From positions 22,215,849-22,279,848 of the forward strand of contig CM059186.1 in assembly GCA_030323885.1 (NCBI GenBank): 64,000 bases of DNA, read 5' to 3'. The notes under the pieces were generated by a model. That model was given only the letters and a program-made list of their open reading frames with translations, was not told the DNA's origin and did not search any database. This document shows positions 33,489-45,263 of this stretch, one piece after another; the first letter of the stretch is position 1, and the number at the start of each line of letters is the position of its first letter. The position numbers were made by a program, and so were the translations under genes. The stretch is from Branchipolynoe longqiensis. Lineage: Eukaryota > Annelida > Polychaeta > Phyllodocida > Polynoidae.

Positions 33489-33755
33489 AAAGTATGAACA
33501 AGGGAGAAGTGCCCCAGGAGAGGGATTTTAAGAGGAATAATTAACCACAAATTAGAATATTGACTCGGCGTGTGAATTTTTGGTTTGTGCTATTTTAAGC
33601 TAGACATCAAACATCGGAAACTACTCGGTTATGTGACGTGGACAAGCCACAAGGGTGTTATTTAGACGAACCCAAATGTAGTTGCTACCCCCCCCCCCCC
33701 GAACTCCAGCCCTACCTCTCTCACCAATGCACACACTCACTCAGTATTCACTTAA

Positions 33756-34117
33756 AGCTGCATAATCCGATGAAAACATCAAATTTTCAAAAACCAAAAG
33801 AAATATCTAGATTTTATCCTACATATCTAACTTAAAAGTTAAATACTGGTGCAGTTATTAAACATTTGCTGCCAAATAGAAGGTAAACCCGGGGCAATTT
33901 AATAGAATCTGTTACTGCTGAAGCCTATGGTGTCAGAGCTTTCGGCGTGCTTGGCAAAATTAATTTTGCATGTTTGCACTTCAAATATTTCAAATGTTTG
34001 CCATTTAAAATAAAAGTTACTTCAAACTAAAGTAAGATAGATTATAACGATCAACCTAACGTGTCTCAGAAAATCTCAGAAAATCTCAGAAACTCAAAGC
34101 CATCGGATTATGCAACT
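33756..34117. mobile_element. TTAA-flanked MITE Q, copy 3 (best preserved)
   Basis: Inverted ends AGCTGCATAATCCGATG and AGTTGCATAATCCGATG. TTAA at 33752-33755 and 34118-34121. AT-rich and non-coding. Confidence 0.85.
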
Positions 34118-34222
34118 TTAAACATGAGCTTCTTCCATGTCAGTCTCCTCACGCACGTGACCTCGGACTCAACCAATCAGCGCACAGGCTGAATTAACCT
34201 TATCACCGATTTGGGTGTAGAC

Positions 34223-34745
34223 AGGGTGTCTCAAAAGTCGCTATCTATTTTGACAAAATAATTGGGATTATGAAAAACTGGTTTGAGACATGAAAAATAT
34301 ATTTATTTCAAAGTATATGCAGCAAAGAATTAGTGCTCCACATGGCGGCCGTCAGTGTCTCTACAGACCTTAAAGCGTCCAGTTCTGCTGTCATCATCCA
34401 CAGATCCAGTTTTCTGAAATGTTGATAACAATTCACGAATAACCTTGTCTGTTGGACCTTTCTTTTGAAAACTTCCTCTCAAAATGTTCTCATGTTTTCT
34501 CACTTTTCAAGCCTTGTATTTTGCATGTTACCACAAACACTCGTTCTTCCTAATTCATCATTAGTGATATGGGCCTGGAAAGAAAAATTTTACAATTACA
34601 CAAATGTTGATATAAACCAATTAACATTTAGTAAATAAACAAATTTGCACTAAAGATATATATCTTTATGACCGCATAGCATTTGATGAATAAAAGAAAC
34701 GCTGTCCAATATCACTGATATACATAGTGACTTTTGAGACACCCT
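34223..34745 (-). mobile_element. Mariner-like element, internally deleted
   Basis: Inverted ends AGGGTGTCTCAAAAGTC on both sides. Within it, a minus-strand remnant of a transposase N-terminal domain (see the next entry) gives the orientation. Only about 520 bp remain of a type normally about 1.3 kb. Confidence 0.75.
34330..34515 (-). pseudogene. Transposase N-terminal helix-turn-helix fragment
   Basis: One minus-strand frame reads VRKHENILRGSFQKKGPTDK and continues with VIRELLSTFQKTGSVDD then SRTGR. The pattern F..K..PT...IR.L...F..TGSV.D..RTGR is the first helix-turn-helix found at the N-terminus of mariner-like transposases (also called DUF4817 in some annotations), which binds the element ends. 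Upstream the frame is closed by a stop after a likely one-base slip. Downstream it stops at VEH just after the HTH, and no DDD catalytic core follows. This is a remnant inside a deleted element, not a gene. Confidence 0.6.
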
Positions 34746-34974
34746 ATATATATATAACCTATTTTATGTACGTGAAATAGAATGTTCCCATCGTCTCTCG
34801 ACACATAATTTCCAGATAACCTTTACCCGTTGCCTTACAACTATCCTCTCAGAACAGCTACATGTGACCACCCCCGCCCCCCCACACTCCGCCCACAATT
34901 CCCCTCACGCGTCATTCAACCACAACAGGGTCACGTGACAAACACAGTCCTTACACTCTTCCCATCTTTTTCCC

Positions 34975-35284
34975 TAATTGGCAGAGCACGGGGCTCGCGT
35001 GCGGAAGGTCGGGAGTTCGGTTCCCAGTCGAGTCAAACCGATGACTTACAAAATTGATACTTGTTGCCACCTAGCCAGGTGCTCGGCATTAATAGGATAT
35101 GACAATGACTGGCATAGCTCAGTGTCAGGATAATGCGACTGAGTCGGATATCGGGTCATGGTGCTGGTGGCCTGATTTCCCAGTGGGGCAGCACTATAAA
35201 GTCACCATGAGTGTGCACTGTCACAAGTCGGTACCCGTCCTGATATGACCTTAGAAGTTGCCAGGACATAAAACGCCAACAAGC
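34975..35284 (+). mobile_element. Dominant SINE, nearly full length, type A
   Basis: Starts within the A box (AATTGGCAGAGC). B-box-like GAGTTCGGTTCCCAG. Tail AAACGCCAACAAGC. Confidence 0.88.
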
Positions 35285-35479
35285 ACCCGTATTTTGCCAC
35301 CTGGTCCTGAGTCCTCAATGGCAGTAGCTTCACGTGAGACACGGTCTCCAGTCTCATGTCATGTATTACAACCCTGTCACTCTCCCTTTCCCCATCTTCT
35401 TACTCCTCCACCCAATCTCCCTCCACTCTCCCCCCACGATTTGTCCACTTTACTTCCACTCTCCGTCCACTGTCGCTAT

Positions 35480-36440
35480 GCCCTCCATTTTCCCTCTCTT
35501 CATCCTCCCCTTATCATCCCTTCATCATCCCTTCATGATCCCTTTGTCATCCCTTCATCATCCCTTCATCATTCCTTCATCATTCCTTCATAATCCCTTT
35601 GTTATACCTTCATCAGCCCTACATCATCCCTACAGCACCCCTAAATCATCCCTTCATTATCCCTTTACATCCCTTTATTGTCCCTTCATCTTCCCTTCAT
35701 CTTCCCTTCATCCTCTTTTCATTCCCCATAATCTCCCCTCTCACTCCCCCTTCATTTTCCCCTCACTATCCCCCAAAAACTACTGCACACCGGCTTCAGT
35801 CTTCCTCCACTCTTCCTCAACTCACTCTCTCAACTCCCTTCCTCAACTCACTCTCTCAACTCCCTTTCTCAACTCACTCTCTCAACTCCCTTTCTCAACT
35901 CCCTTTCTCAACTCCCTTTCTCAACTCCCTTTCTCAACTCACTCTCTCAACTGCCTTTCTCAACTCACTCTCTCAACTCCCTTTCTCAACTCCCTCTCTC
36001 AACTCACTCTCTCAACTCCCTTTCTCAACTCACTCTCTCAACTCCCTTTCTCAACTCACTCTCTCAACTCACTCTCTCAACTCCCTTTCTCAACTCAATC
36101 TCTCACCTCCCTTTCTCAACTCACTCCATCAACTTCCTTTCTGAACTCACTCCATCAACTCCTTTTCTCAACTCCCTTTCTCAACTCACTCCATCAACTT
36201 CCTTTCTCAACTCACTCCATCAACTCCCTTTCTCAACTCACTCCATCAACTCCCTTTCTCAACTTACTTCATCAACTCCCTTTCTCAACTCACTCCATCA
36301 ACTCCCTTTCTCAACTCACTCCATTAACCGCCTTTCTCAACTCACTCCAACTCCTTTTCTCAACTCACTCTTTCAACTCACTTCCTTAACACACTCCCTA
36401 CACTCACTCCCTATACAAACTTTCTCAATCTACTTCCTCA
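35480..36440. repeat. ATCCCTTC and CTCAACTCCCTTT tandem repeats
   Basis: Two successive arrays: CATCATCCCTTCAT (35510-35720), then a 12-13-bp TCTCAACTCCCTT/TCTCAACTCACTC array (35815-36400). The long Ser/Leu/Asn frame is a repeat translation. Confidence 0.93.
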
Positions 36441-36559
36441 AACCACCCCCTCAACCCACCCCCTAAACTCACTCTTCTGTTCACAACTACTCTCCCCCTC
36501 AGTCTGCCTTTCACTCTCTCCTCACAGTAGCACCGGGGAGCGGCGCCCAAACTGCATTA

Positions 36560-36720
36560 CAACCTCATAATTGGCCGCATTCATCAACGTGCCGGCGGCA
36601 GGACGACGACGGGCGGGAGGCGGAAGGCGGGCCCGGTCGCCTGGAGGCGCGGAAGGCGGGCCCGGTCGTCCCGAGGCGCGGGGGGGGGGGGGGGGGGGCG
36701 ATTGCTCCCTCACCCGCAGC
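36560..36720. other. GC-rich patch with CpGs
   Basis: Two near copies of GGCGGAAGGCGGGCCCGGTC / GCGCGGAAGGCGGGCCCGGT, then a G run. Possible small CpG island. Confidence 0.35.
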
Positions 36721-36983
36721 TGTCTAGCAGAGAGGAGATTGAGCGGCAAGAGATCTGACAACACCATTGGCTCATTATTTTATTTACTCGCCAAGAGGCA
36801 CTCAACTCAGTTCTCCTGTGTGCAGTCGGGCCACCAAAGGTGACGGGGCCCCGAGACACCGGGTGCAGTGGCAGCAGTCGAGGCCTGGGTACCGGGGAGA
36901 ACTTGACTTGACTTGACGCGTGAGTAACTCTCTGCGTTTGATTGACACTGAGCGCCGTACGTCAGTGTGGTGACGTCACACAA

Positions 36984-37047
36984 GGTCCGCCCTGATATGA
37001 CCTAAGTTAGATGTTGCCAGGACGTTTAAACTCCAGCAACCAACCAT
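36984..37047 (+). mobile_element. Dominant SINE, tail only
   Basis: GTCCGCCCTGATATGACCTA through CTCCAGCAACCAACCA. Confidence 0.8.
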
Positions 37048-37591
37048 CACACCAGGTTTCGGTGACGTCGACTTGTACTAGTGTCACCGCATATAGCGTG
37101 GCGCCCTCTTGTGTCGGTAGGAGATGATGCTGCGCGTGCGACTTTGCGCCTGCACCTGCGCTTGCGCATGCGCTGGCGTCTGCGCGCGGTGGATACTATC
37201 TGATTAGCGTCCTTCGCGGTGATGATGTTTGCCATGGCGTTGCTTTCTTCACTACACTTCCAACACGGCCCGGCCCACGTGACACCGAGAATGAAGACGG
37301 GCGATGACGTCATCTGCACTGCCATCTCAATCACTCACGCACTCAGGCAGACCAGATGTGGCAAGCCCTGACGCCCACACCCACACCCACCAACACACCA
37401 ACACACCACGCCCCGCCGGCGTCCACAATTTTCTCGTCTTCTCCAGTGGTGGGACACGGTAATGACCTATTGAGCTGCTCTTGTGTCTGGGTATTTCTTG
37501 CACACATTCCCTCCGCCGCGCGTGTTAGCTTGAAGGAGGTAGCCTTGGAAACTGGACTACTACTACTACTACTAAAACCACTACAAGTACA

Positions 37592-37931
37592 ACCGGATGC
37601 GGTGGTCGAATTGGTAGAGCGCGGACATCGCATGTGGGAAGATCAGGAGTTTGGTTCCCGGTCGAGTCAAACCAATGTCATTGGTAATGACTTATCAAAT
37701 TGTTGCGCGTTGCTTCCTAGCCTGGGGCCTGGCATAGTGCAAGGACTGGTTAGCGCATTGTCAGGATAATGTGACTGAGTGGGATATCAGGGCATGGTGT
37801 GGGCAGCCTGATTTCCCAGTGTGGCAGCAGTAAAACTAAAAGGTAACCATGAGTGTGCACTGTCACACCTCGGTACACATCCAGATATGACCTTAGATGT
37901 TGCCAGAACGTCAAACTCCAACAACCAACCA
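37592..37931 (+). mobile_element. Dominant SINE, full length, type A
   Basis: Head GCGGTGGTCGAATTGGTAGA, small CATTGGTAATG duplication after the head, tail CCAACAACCAACCA. Confidence 0.9.
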
Positions 37932-38229
37932 ATTAATACCACTGCTAATAGTAATGCTACTAGTACACTGCTGAAAACACGCGCATCCGCATTATTTTCC
38001 TTTACCCCAACTAGCCGATATCACTGACAATTTCGCAAAATCTCACGTCGGCCCGAGGGCGGGTGGATGGGTGGGTGGGTGGGCGTTGTCCCATCGTGAT
38101 TACCATGAGGTGATGTATTGCCAGTGACAAGGAGTGGGTGCCAGTGACGGCTTGTGCGATGAAGCACTGGGTGGTGTTTTCAATAGTGAATGATTGAGTG
38201 CTCAGCCAACTCCCCCCCCCCCCCACACA

Positions 38230-38251
38230 CACACTACTACTACTACTACCC

Positions 38252-38285
<34 letters not shown>

Positions 38286-38290
38286 CGCCG
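38230..38290. repeat. (CTA)n simple repeat
   Basis: ACTACTACTACTACCC followed by about 13 ACT units. Confidence 0.9.
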
Positions 38291-38505
38291 ACACCGACTT
38301 GTGTGCATAAGTAGACGCCGTTACTCGTTAATAGGTTTACGTTGAGCCTGGGACTGGAGCGTCCAAAAAGCCGACTTCACAAAAAAAAAAGGGGCGTTGA
38401 GGATAGGGAGGGGGAAGGTTGTGAGTGACAGGCAATGAAGGGTTATCCGCTCACCGCCTGTAGCCGGCGAACGCTAGCCTCAGCCCGGCACTACTTATCG
38501 CAGGA

Positions 38506-38839
38506 CAGGGCGCGGTGGTTGAATCGGTAGAGCGCTGGGCCTCGCGTCGGGGAGATCGGGAGTTCGGTTCCCTGTCGAGTCAAACCAATGACTTATAAAG
38601 TTGATACTTGTTATGTCCTAGTCTGGTGTTCAGCATTAATAGGATAGGACAAGGACTGGTTAGCTCAGTTTCAGGATAATGAATGTGACTGAGCGGGATA
38701 TCGGGTTATGGTGTGGCTTCATTTCCCAGTGGGGCAGCACTATAAAACTCGCCATGAGTGTGCGTTGTCACAAGTCGGTACCCTTCCTGATATGACCTGA
38801 GATGTTGACAGGATGTAAAACTCCAACAATTAACCAACC
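38506..38839 (+). mobile_element. Dominant SINE, full length, type A
   Basis: Head GCGGTGGTTGAATCGGTAGA, tail CCAACAATTAACCAACC. Confidence 0.9.
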
Positions 38840-39835
38840 TAGCTAGCGCTAACACCGCCTACTGCTGTAGCCAATCACAGCGCTTATCTGCCCAGACTCG
38901 CCTGGTGGAAGCGTATAGCCGCACAGCACAGGTTACTTTTGGTGTTTTTGTAAATATTTGATTCATCTGAATACATATTTCATCAGCACCGATGCACTGG
39001 AGCGAGCACATTTAGTTTATACCTGGTGGTGAGGGGGGGTGGTGGAATGTTCGGCATTGTGTGCAGCACACGGCATTCTGAACTTTAATATTTAATATAC
39101 AGGTGGCGCGGGGTAATCAGGAGGCATTTTCCATCAAGCGGATTCCCAGCTTTAAAAGCCGCCTAAGCCTCATGTCCGTGCCAGCTTAGGATCTACTTTA
39201 CACCTGCCATCGGCTTTGGAAGAATTGGCGTAGTGTGTGTACGACAAAGGAAGAGCTGGAATGGCTGTGTTTTCTCTGCCGGATGTGGCTGAGTACCCGA
39301 AGTGTGACGTCACCACGACTTGGGAGTAGTCACAGCAGGAGGGATTAGGTTAATGTGGTTGTGTGTGACGATCACGACGTGTGAAAGGCCCGGATATGGT
39401 GGTCTTTATTTGATGAGACAGTGCTACTCCGCGCAGTGACTTCATTAAAGGAGCATGCACATGTCTGGGACCAGTGTGGCTGCGATTTGTTTTTAAAGAA
39501 AAAAAAGAGAAGGACCATTGTCTTGTACGATTATTGCCACCAGGAGGCGCGTGCATGCACTAATATAGCGTGTCAGACGATAGAGAAAGGAAGGGGGAGG
39601 TTTGTCACTGTTGTCACTGATTAGTGCCGGCTGGCAACATCCCCTCAGCACCTCTCCCTGGAGACGGACCATCCCGGTAGGAGGAGGCAGTGCGAGCCTA
39701 AAAGGTTAAGAACCACCTCCTGCCACAGTCGCACGCCAACGCTTCACGCAGACGGAGGAGGTGCGTCCGTTAGTACACATCACCCACTTAACGCGGAAAG
39801 GGCTGGGGTCCTCTTCTTCTACGGACGCTTTCACC

Positions 39836-40149
39836 AGACGGGTTGGTCGAATGAGTTGAGCGTCCGTCTCCCGTTTTGGTAGATGGTGGAAGTCTAACCC
39901 TGGTCTAATCTAACAGATGACTTAAAAATTGATAGCTTTCGCTTCCTAGCCAGGTTCTCGGCATTATTAGGATAGGGCAAGGACTGGTTGGCTCAGTGTC
40001 AGGATAATGTGACTTAGTGGGATATCCCTGGTCTCCCAGTGGGGCAGCACTGTAATGTTGCCATGGGTGCACACTCTCAAAAGTCGGTACCCATCCTGAT
40101 CTGACCTTAGATGTTGCCACGATTTAAAGCTCCAACAACTAACCAACCA
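39836..40149 (+). mobile_element. Dominant SINE, type B head
   Basis: GGTTGGTCGAATGAGTTGAG then CGTCCGTCTCCCGTTTTGG; tail CCAACAACTAACCAACC. Confidence 0.88.
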
Positions 40150-40254
40150 CTGGACGCCAGACATAAAAGAAAACCCACCTCAGCAACAGCAACAACAATA
40201 AACCCTTTCAGCGCAGAAGCTGCTTCACTCGTGTTACGGGAGTGAGAAAACCCA

Positions 40255-41135
40255 CAATTAGCACCGGACCGGACAGGAGAGTACCAGATAGGACAGGAGA
40301 GTACCGGACCGGACAGGAGAGTGCCGCACCGGACAGGAGAGCACCGGACCGGACAGGAGAGTACCGGACAGGACAGGGCAGGACAGGAGAGTACCGGACA
40401 GGACAGGAGAGCACCAGATAGGACAGGAGAGTACCACATAGGACAGGAGAGTACCGGACCGGACAGGAGAGCACCGGACCAGACAGGACAGGAGAGTACC
40501 GGACCAGACAGAACATGAGAGTACCGGACCGGACAGGATAGGGGAGTACCGGACAGGACAGGACAGGAGAATACCGGACAGGACAGGAGAGTACAGGACA
40601 GGACAGGAGAGTACTGGACTGAAAGGACAGGAGAGTACCGGACCAGACAGAACAGGAGAGTACCAGACAGGACAGGACCGGAAAGGAGAGGACAGGACAG
40701 GAGAGTACCGGACCAGACAGGACAGGAGAGTATTGGACCGGACAGGAGAGTACCGGACCAGAGAGGACAGGAGAGTACCTAACAGGACAGGAGAGTACCG
40801 GACAGGGCAGGACAGGAGAGTACCGGACAGGGCAGGACAGGAGAGTACCGGTCAGGGTAGGACAGGAGAGTACCGGACAGGACAGGAGAGTACCGGACCG
40901 GACAGGACAGGAGAGTACTGGACCAGACAGGACAGGAGAGTACCGGACCAGACAGGACAGGAGAGTACCGGACCGGACAGGACAGGAGAGTACCGGACTG
41001 GACAGGACAGGAGAGTACCGGACCGGACAGGACAGGAGAGTACCGGAACGGACAGCACCGGAGAGTACCAGACCGGATAGGACATGAGAGTACGGGACAG
41101 GACAGGAGAGTACCGGACAGAACAGGTGAGTACCG
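40255..41135. repeat. Minisatellite upstream of the channel-subunit exon
   Basis: Irregular units of GGACAGGAGAGTACCGGACC with CAGGACAGGA insertions. Ends about 190 bp before the start codon at 41322. Confidence 0.95.
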
Positions 41136-41321
41136 GACCTAACAGGACAGGTCAGGTTGGGAAGTCAGTCAAAGTCAGGCGTCTGTTTTTATCGGACTAG
41201 ATACGACCGGACAGGACCGGACAAGACAAGAGAGGACAGGAGGGAGAAGTAAATCAAAGTCAAGCGTCTGTCTTTGTGGTCTATATTTTCACTGCACTGA
41301 ATCCACCACAACCACACCACA

Positions 41322-41801
41322 ATGTCTGCTGGTTCCCCGGCGCACCCCTCCGCAAGCTGCAGCCGCTGCTGGTGCTGCTGCTGCTGCCACCACCCGCGGG
41401 CCCCGGGCGTGCGCAGCCGGACTCCGACCAGGGAAGAGGTGGTCGGGGCGCGCTACTGCCCCCCGGGCCGGGTCGACACGCTGCTGTGCCCGCTACTCTC
41501 TATCCTCGCCTTCATGGCGCTGGTGGCCGGCGTGCTCATGTGGGAGGTGCTGCTCAAAGAGCACCTGGCTGCGCAGCACTTTGTGCTCGCCAGGTGTCGC
41601 GTCACGAGCACTGTGCGCATCGCTGAGGGTCACGTGTGCCAGCGGTGTCTGTCGGTGGGGCACGGCAGCCACATGGACTGTTACCGGTCGGCCTTCCCCT
41701 GCGTCCAGGTGTGGGTGGCTTATAGGACGTTGAACGGCTCCGAGGCGACCGGTGTTCTGCACACGTCGGCCACACAGCTGCACGACCCCGACCACACTGA
41801 G
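41322..41801 (+). CDS. First coding exon of a KCNMB/TipE-like ion-channel auxiliary subunit
   Basis: 160 codons from an ATG with A at -3 (CACAATGT) to an exact phase-0 5' splice site CTGAG/GTACTT at 41801/41802. Residues 1-50 are a basic, probably cytoplasmic tail with a CCCCC cluster (18-22). Residues 52-78 (LLCPLLSILAFMALVAGVLM core) form one membrane helix. Residues 85-160 are an extracellular loop with Cys at 92, 106, 109, 120 and 127, the signature DCYRSAFPCVQVWVAY, and an N-glycosylation site NGS at 138-140. KCNMB subunits (BK channel beta) and insect TipE have two helices joined by a Cys-rich loop with a YPC.QVYV-type motif; they tune channel gating. I infer membership from this motif, the spacing and the topology. 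The last loop part and second helix must lie on later exons, which I could not find in the window. GC-rich codons contrast with the surrounding repeats. BK-beta versus TipE class is unresolved. Confidence 0.65.
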
Positions 41802-41810
41802 GTACTTGGC
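41802..41810 (+). promoter_or_regulatory. 5' splice site after the KCNMB/TipE-like exon
   Basis: GAG/GTACTTG. Past this point the frame degenerates into a T-rich stretch and stops at 41912, as expected for intron sequence. Confidence 0.65.
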
Positions 41811-42184
41811 TTAGTATCAGTGGCTTTTTTTTGTTTGTTTTATTTTCAGATGTTCAGGCCGGCTGGAAAAATCAAGAAAAATCAAGAAAGCTGCGCCCCC
41901 CTATCACCCTAACAACCCCATGTCCCCCTCTTCTCATCGATGCTGGGATCGGACACTTCCGCCGTTTAGGTTTTTCTGTTGTTGTCTCCTTTCTTCTTTT
42001 TTTTCCTGTCTTTTTTTTTCTTTTTTCTTAGGTGCTCGAGGAGACATGCGATAATTAACAGTCAAATCAAAGCAGTACAAAACCATTAATAAAACAATAA
42101 ATCAGACCAAGGGAGTCAAAAATTAAATTAACTAGTAAATCATACTACATCAAAGTGTGAAGCAGGCAGTGAAGCACGCACTAA

Positions 42185-42900
42185 AGCAGAATGGGTGAAG
42201 CAGGATGGGAGTATGCAGTGTGGAGCAGCCAGTGTGGAGCAGGCTGTGCGGTGCAGGCTGTGCGGTGCAGGCTGTGCGGAGCAGGCTGTATGCAGCAGGC
42301 TGTATGCAGCAGGCTGTATGCAGCAGGCTGTATGCAGCAGGCTGTATGCAGCAGGCTGTGCGGTGCAGGCTGTGCAGTGCAGGCTGTACGCAGCAGGTTG
42401 TACGCAGCAGGCTGTGCAGTGCAGGTTGTGCGGTGCAGGCTGTGCACATCAGGCTGTGCGCAGCAGGATGTACGGTGCAGGTTGTGCGCATCAGGCTGTA
42501 CGCATCAGGCTGTACACAGCAGGCTGTACGAAGCAGGCTGTACGAAGCAGGCTGTGCGGTGCAGGTTGTGCAGTGCAGGCTGTGCGCAGCAGGCTGTGTG
42601 CAGCAGGCTGTGCGGTACAGCCTGGGTGGTGCAGGCTGTGTGGTGCAGGCTGTGTGGTGCAGGCTGTACGCAGCAGGCTGTGCGGTGCAGGCTGTGCGGT
42701 GCAGGCTGTGTGGTGCAGGCTGTTCGGAGCAGGCAGCAGGCTGTGTGCAGCAGGCTGTGTGCAGCAGGCTGTGTGCAGCAGGCTGTGCGGTGCAGGCTGT
42801 GCAGCGCAGGCTGTGCGGCGCTGGCTGTCCGGCGCAGGCTGTGCGGCGCAGACTGTGCGGTGCAGGCCAAGGGATGCAGGCTGTGCGGTGCAGGCTGTCG
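42185..42900. repeat. 14-bp minisatellite, probably intronic
   Basis: Unit GCAGGCTGTGCGGT (variants GCAGGCTGTATGCA, GCAGGCTGTACGCA), about 50 units. The unit has no stop codon in any plus-strand frame, so three parallel 240-residue frames appear. These are artefacts. Confidence 0.95.
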
Positions 42901-42904
42901 ATCA

Positions 42905-43476
42905 AACCAAAACTAACCAGAATATTTTAACTGTGAACTGAGTATAACTCGTTTTAACATTTATTAACTAAGGAGGGGAACTTGGTTTGATTCAGGCTGG
43001 GATCTTTGCTTACATTGGTATCGGGCCAATGTTTGTTTCTCACCCAAGCATGCTTATACATGTTACAGTGTCATACTCAATTCCACATGAAGTGAAAACC
43101 CTATTCTGGAATGCGCAGATAAAGCTACCAGAGCCGAACTGTCTTGTTTTAGCATTCGCAGGAAGTTGTGCAGTGGTTCATAAACAACACTTTAATAAGT
43201 AATAAATGCATGTACTCAATAGTAGCATTCACTGATATATAATAGATATACATAGCACCTTAAGTGTCGGCATGGGAGCATAAATAATAAAGGTGTTTGG
43301 AAGTGTGGCCGACCTAGTTTGAGCCCGTCGGGACAATACCTTTGGCGATGAGGGTTTTCGTCCAGAAATAGATTAGTAAGCAATATGGAACATTGCATAC
43401 CAACAGTCTGACTGTTGGCCAATATACATCTATATTGCCACTTGACTTACTTAACAGCTCAACATGTATGTAAACT
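42905..43476. other. No gene recognised (putative intron or intergenic)
   Basis: Mixed AT-rich sequence after the 14-bp array. Short frames at 42987-43202 (+) and 43216-43422 (-) have no recognisable domain, and neither resembles the missing second half of the channel subunit. Confidence 0.4.
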
Positions 43477-43804
43477 GGGTGCAGTCGAATTCATAAAGCG
43501 TGGGCCTCGCTCGCATGTGGGAGATCGGGAGTTTGGTTCACGGTCGAGTCAAACCAATGACTTATCAAATTGATACTTGTCGCTTCCCAGCCTGGTGCTT
43601 GGCATTAGTAGGATAGGGCAAGGACTGGTCAGCTCACTGTCAGGATTATGTGACTGAGTGGGATATTGGGTCATGGTGCCAGCAGCCTGATTTCCCAGTG
43701 TGGCAGCACTATAAAATCACCATGAGTGTGCACTGGTACAAGTCGGTACCCATAGTGATATGACCTTAGATGTTGCCAGGATGTAAAACTCCAACAACCA
43801 ACCA
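43477..43804 (+). mobile_element. Dominant SINE, full length, type A
   Basis: Head GTGCAGTCGAATTCATAAAG, B-box-like GAGTTTGGTTCACGG, tail CCAACAACCAACCAAC. Confidence 0.88.
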
Positions 43805-43844
43805 ACATGTATATAAAGAACACTCGGTGGACATCCGAGAGCCA

Positions 43845-44368
43845 CTTATAAAGTCCACGGCTGGAATCTGTGGCTGTGTACGCAGGCTATAATGAAATCA
43901 ATACAGGCAAGAAGAGAAATGAAGAGTATAAAGAATGAAAGTAGAGAGAGAGCCAAGCCCTCAGGTTTATTATTTATAGTGGTACATGGATCTGGTATGG
44001 CACACCACCTGACCTTATTCTCCAATGAGAATCAAGCATCTAAAGCTCCACCAATGAACATCAAGCATTCATGGGTTCCCATGGCTACAGTGCTCTGCCC
44101 ACCACCACCATGCGGTGTGGCTGCCTTGGCCACCACCTGCCCTGAGCTGAGTGTGTGGTGATCCGTGACTAACAGCGGGGGGAGGGGGTAGTGAGTAGAG
44201 CTCCAATTGCCCCTTACACACTATCTGACTAACACACAATGACTATTGACCATGAGTAAAGTATCACCAGCAACTACATAAATACAATCATGCACCTGGC
44301 CCTATATACCTTTTACTACAATAGACCATTTGCATTCCCCCACCAATGCGTTTTATCAGAATATTTTA
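43845..44368. repeat. Dispersed repeat R, copy 2 (uninterrupted)
   Basis: From TATAAAGTCCACGGCTGGAA to CAGAATATTTTACAC. The best reference for locating the insertion in copy 3. Confidence 0.65.
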
Positions 44369-44371
44369 CAC

Positions 44372-44444
44372 ATTGTCACAAGTCGATACCCGTCCTGATA
44401 TGACCTTAGATGTTCCTAGGACGTAAAACAACAACAAACAAACA
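44372..44444 (+). mobile_element. Dominant SINE, tail only (AACAACAAACAAAC type)
   Basis: TTGTCACAAGTCGATACCCG through ACAACAACAAACAAACA, directly after repeat R. Confidence 0.8.
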
Positions 44445-44455
44445 TCCGCGAGCAG

Positions 44456-44712
44456 TTGGTTGGTTGTTTGAGTTTTATGTCCTAGCAATATCTTAACGTT
44501 ATATCAGGACGGGTACTGACTTGTGACAGTGCACACTCATGGTGCTGCCCCACTAGGAGACCAGGCTGTCATGACCTGATATCACACTCAGTCACATTAC
44601 CCTGACACTGAGCCAACCAGTCCTTTCCCTATCCTAATAATGCCGAGGGCCTGGCTGGGAGGCGACAAGTATCAATTTTAACGTCATTGGTTTGACTCGA
44701 CTAGGGTTCGAA
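44456..44712 (-). mobile_element. Dominant SINE, head truncated
   Basis: Tail GTTGGTTGGTTGTTTGAGTT on the plus strand to GACTCGACTAGGGTTCGAA. A small deletion removes the TATAGTG part of the body. Confidence 0.85.
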
Positions 44713-44937
44713 ATTGGTACTTATCATGCATCTGGACAGTGCTGAGGTATGTACATTAGGCTACGGTTATAGTGGTACACTTCAACAACCCATTTCAACC
44801 AGTCCTCCACACACACACGCACACGCAGACACACGCGCTCCGCTGTCTTCCCTCGCCCAGCCCCTCCTAATTCACACAGCCATCACCAGACCACCCCCCT
44901 ACCCCAGCTCAGAATTAAATTCACACTCACCCTCTAC

Positions 44938-45260
44938 GACCGGACGGGGTTACCTACCGTACGGGAGGTCATATGTTCGAACCCCGGCCGAGTCAAGACA
45001 ATGACTTACACAATTGATAGTTGTCGCTACCTAGCATAGCGCTTCGCATTTCTAGGATAGGACAAGGACTCGTTTGATCAGTATCCAGATAATGTGACTG
45101 AGTGGGATATTGGGTCATAGTGTTGGTGGTATGGTCTCTCTCAATGGGGCAGCATTAGAAAGACACCACTGGTTTGCACTGTCACAAGGCGGTACCTGTC
45201 GTGATATGGCCAGAGATGTCGACAGGATGTTGACAGGATGTGAAGTCCCAACAAACAAAC
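44938..45260 (+). mobile_element. Dominant SINE, A-box diverged
   Basis: GACCGGACGGGGTTACCTAC head, B-box-like TGTTCGAACCCCGGC, tail CCCAACAAACAAACAA with a duplicated GTTGACAGGAT. Confidence 0.85.
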
Positions 45261-45263
45261 AAT

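Noticed and set aside
35334..36389. 351-codon Ser/Leu/Asn/Thr frame
   Set aside because: Translation of the CTCAACTCCCTTT array; the ATG lies in preceding low-complexity DNA.
41276..41626. Alternative 116-codon plus frame and a 100-codon minus frame over the channel-subunit exon
   Set aside because: Shadow frames of a GC-rich exon; only the 41322 frame shows topology and a family motif.
42150..42941. Cys-rich frames of about 240-250 codons in three plus frames and one minus frame
   Set aside because: 14-bp minisatellite without stops; resemblance to Cys-rich secreted proteins is an artefact.
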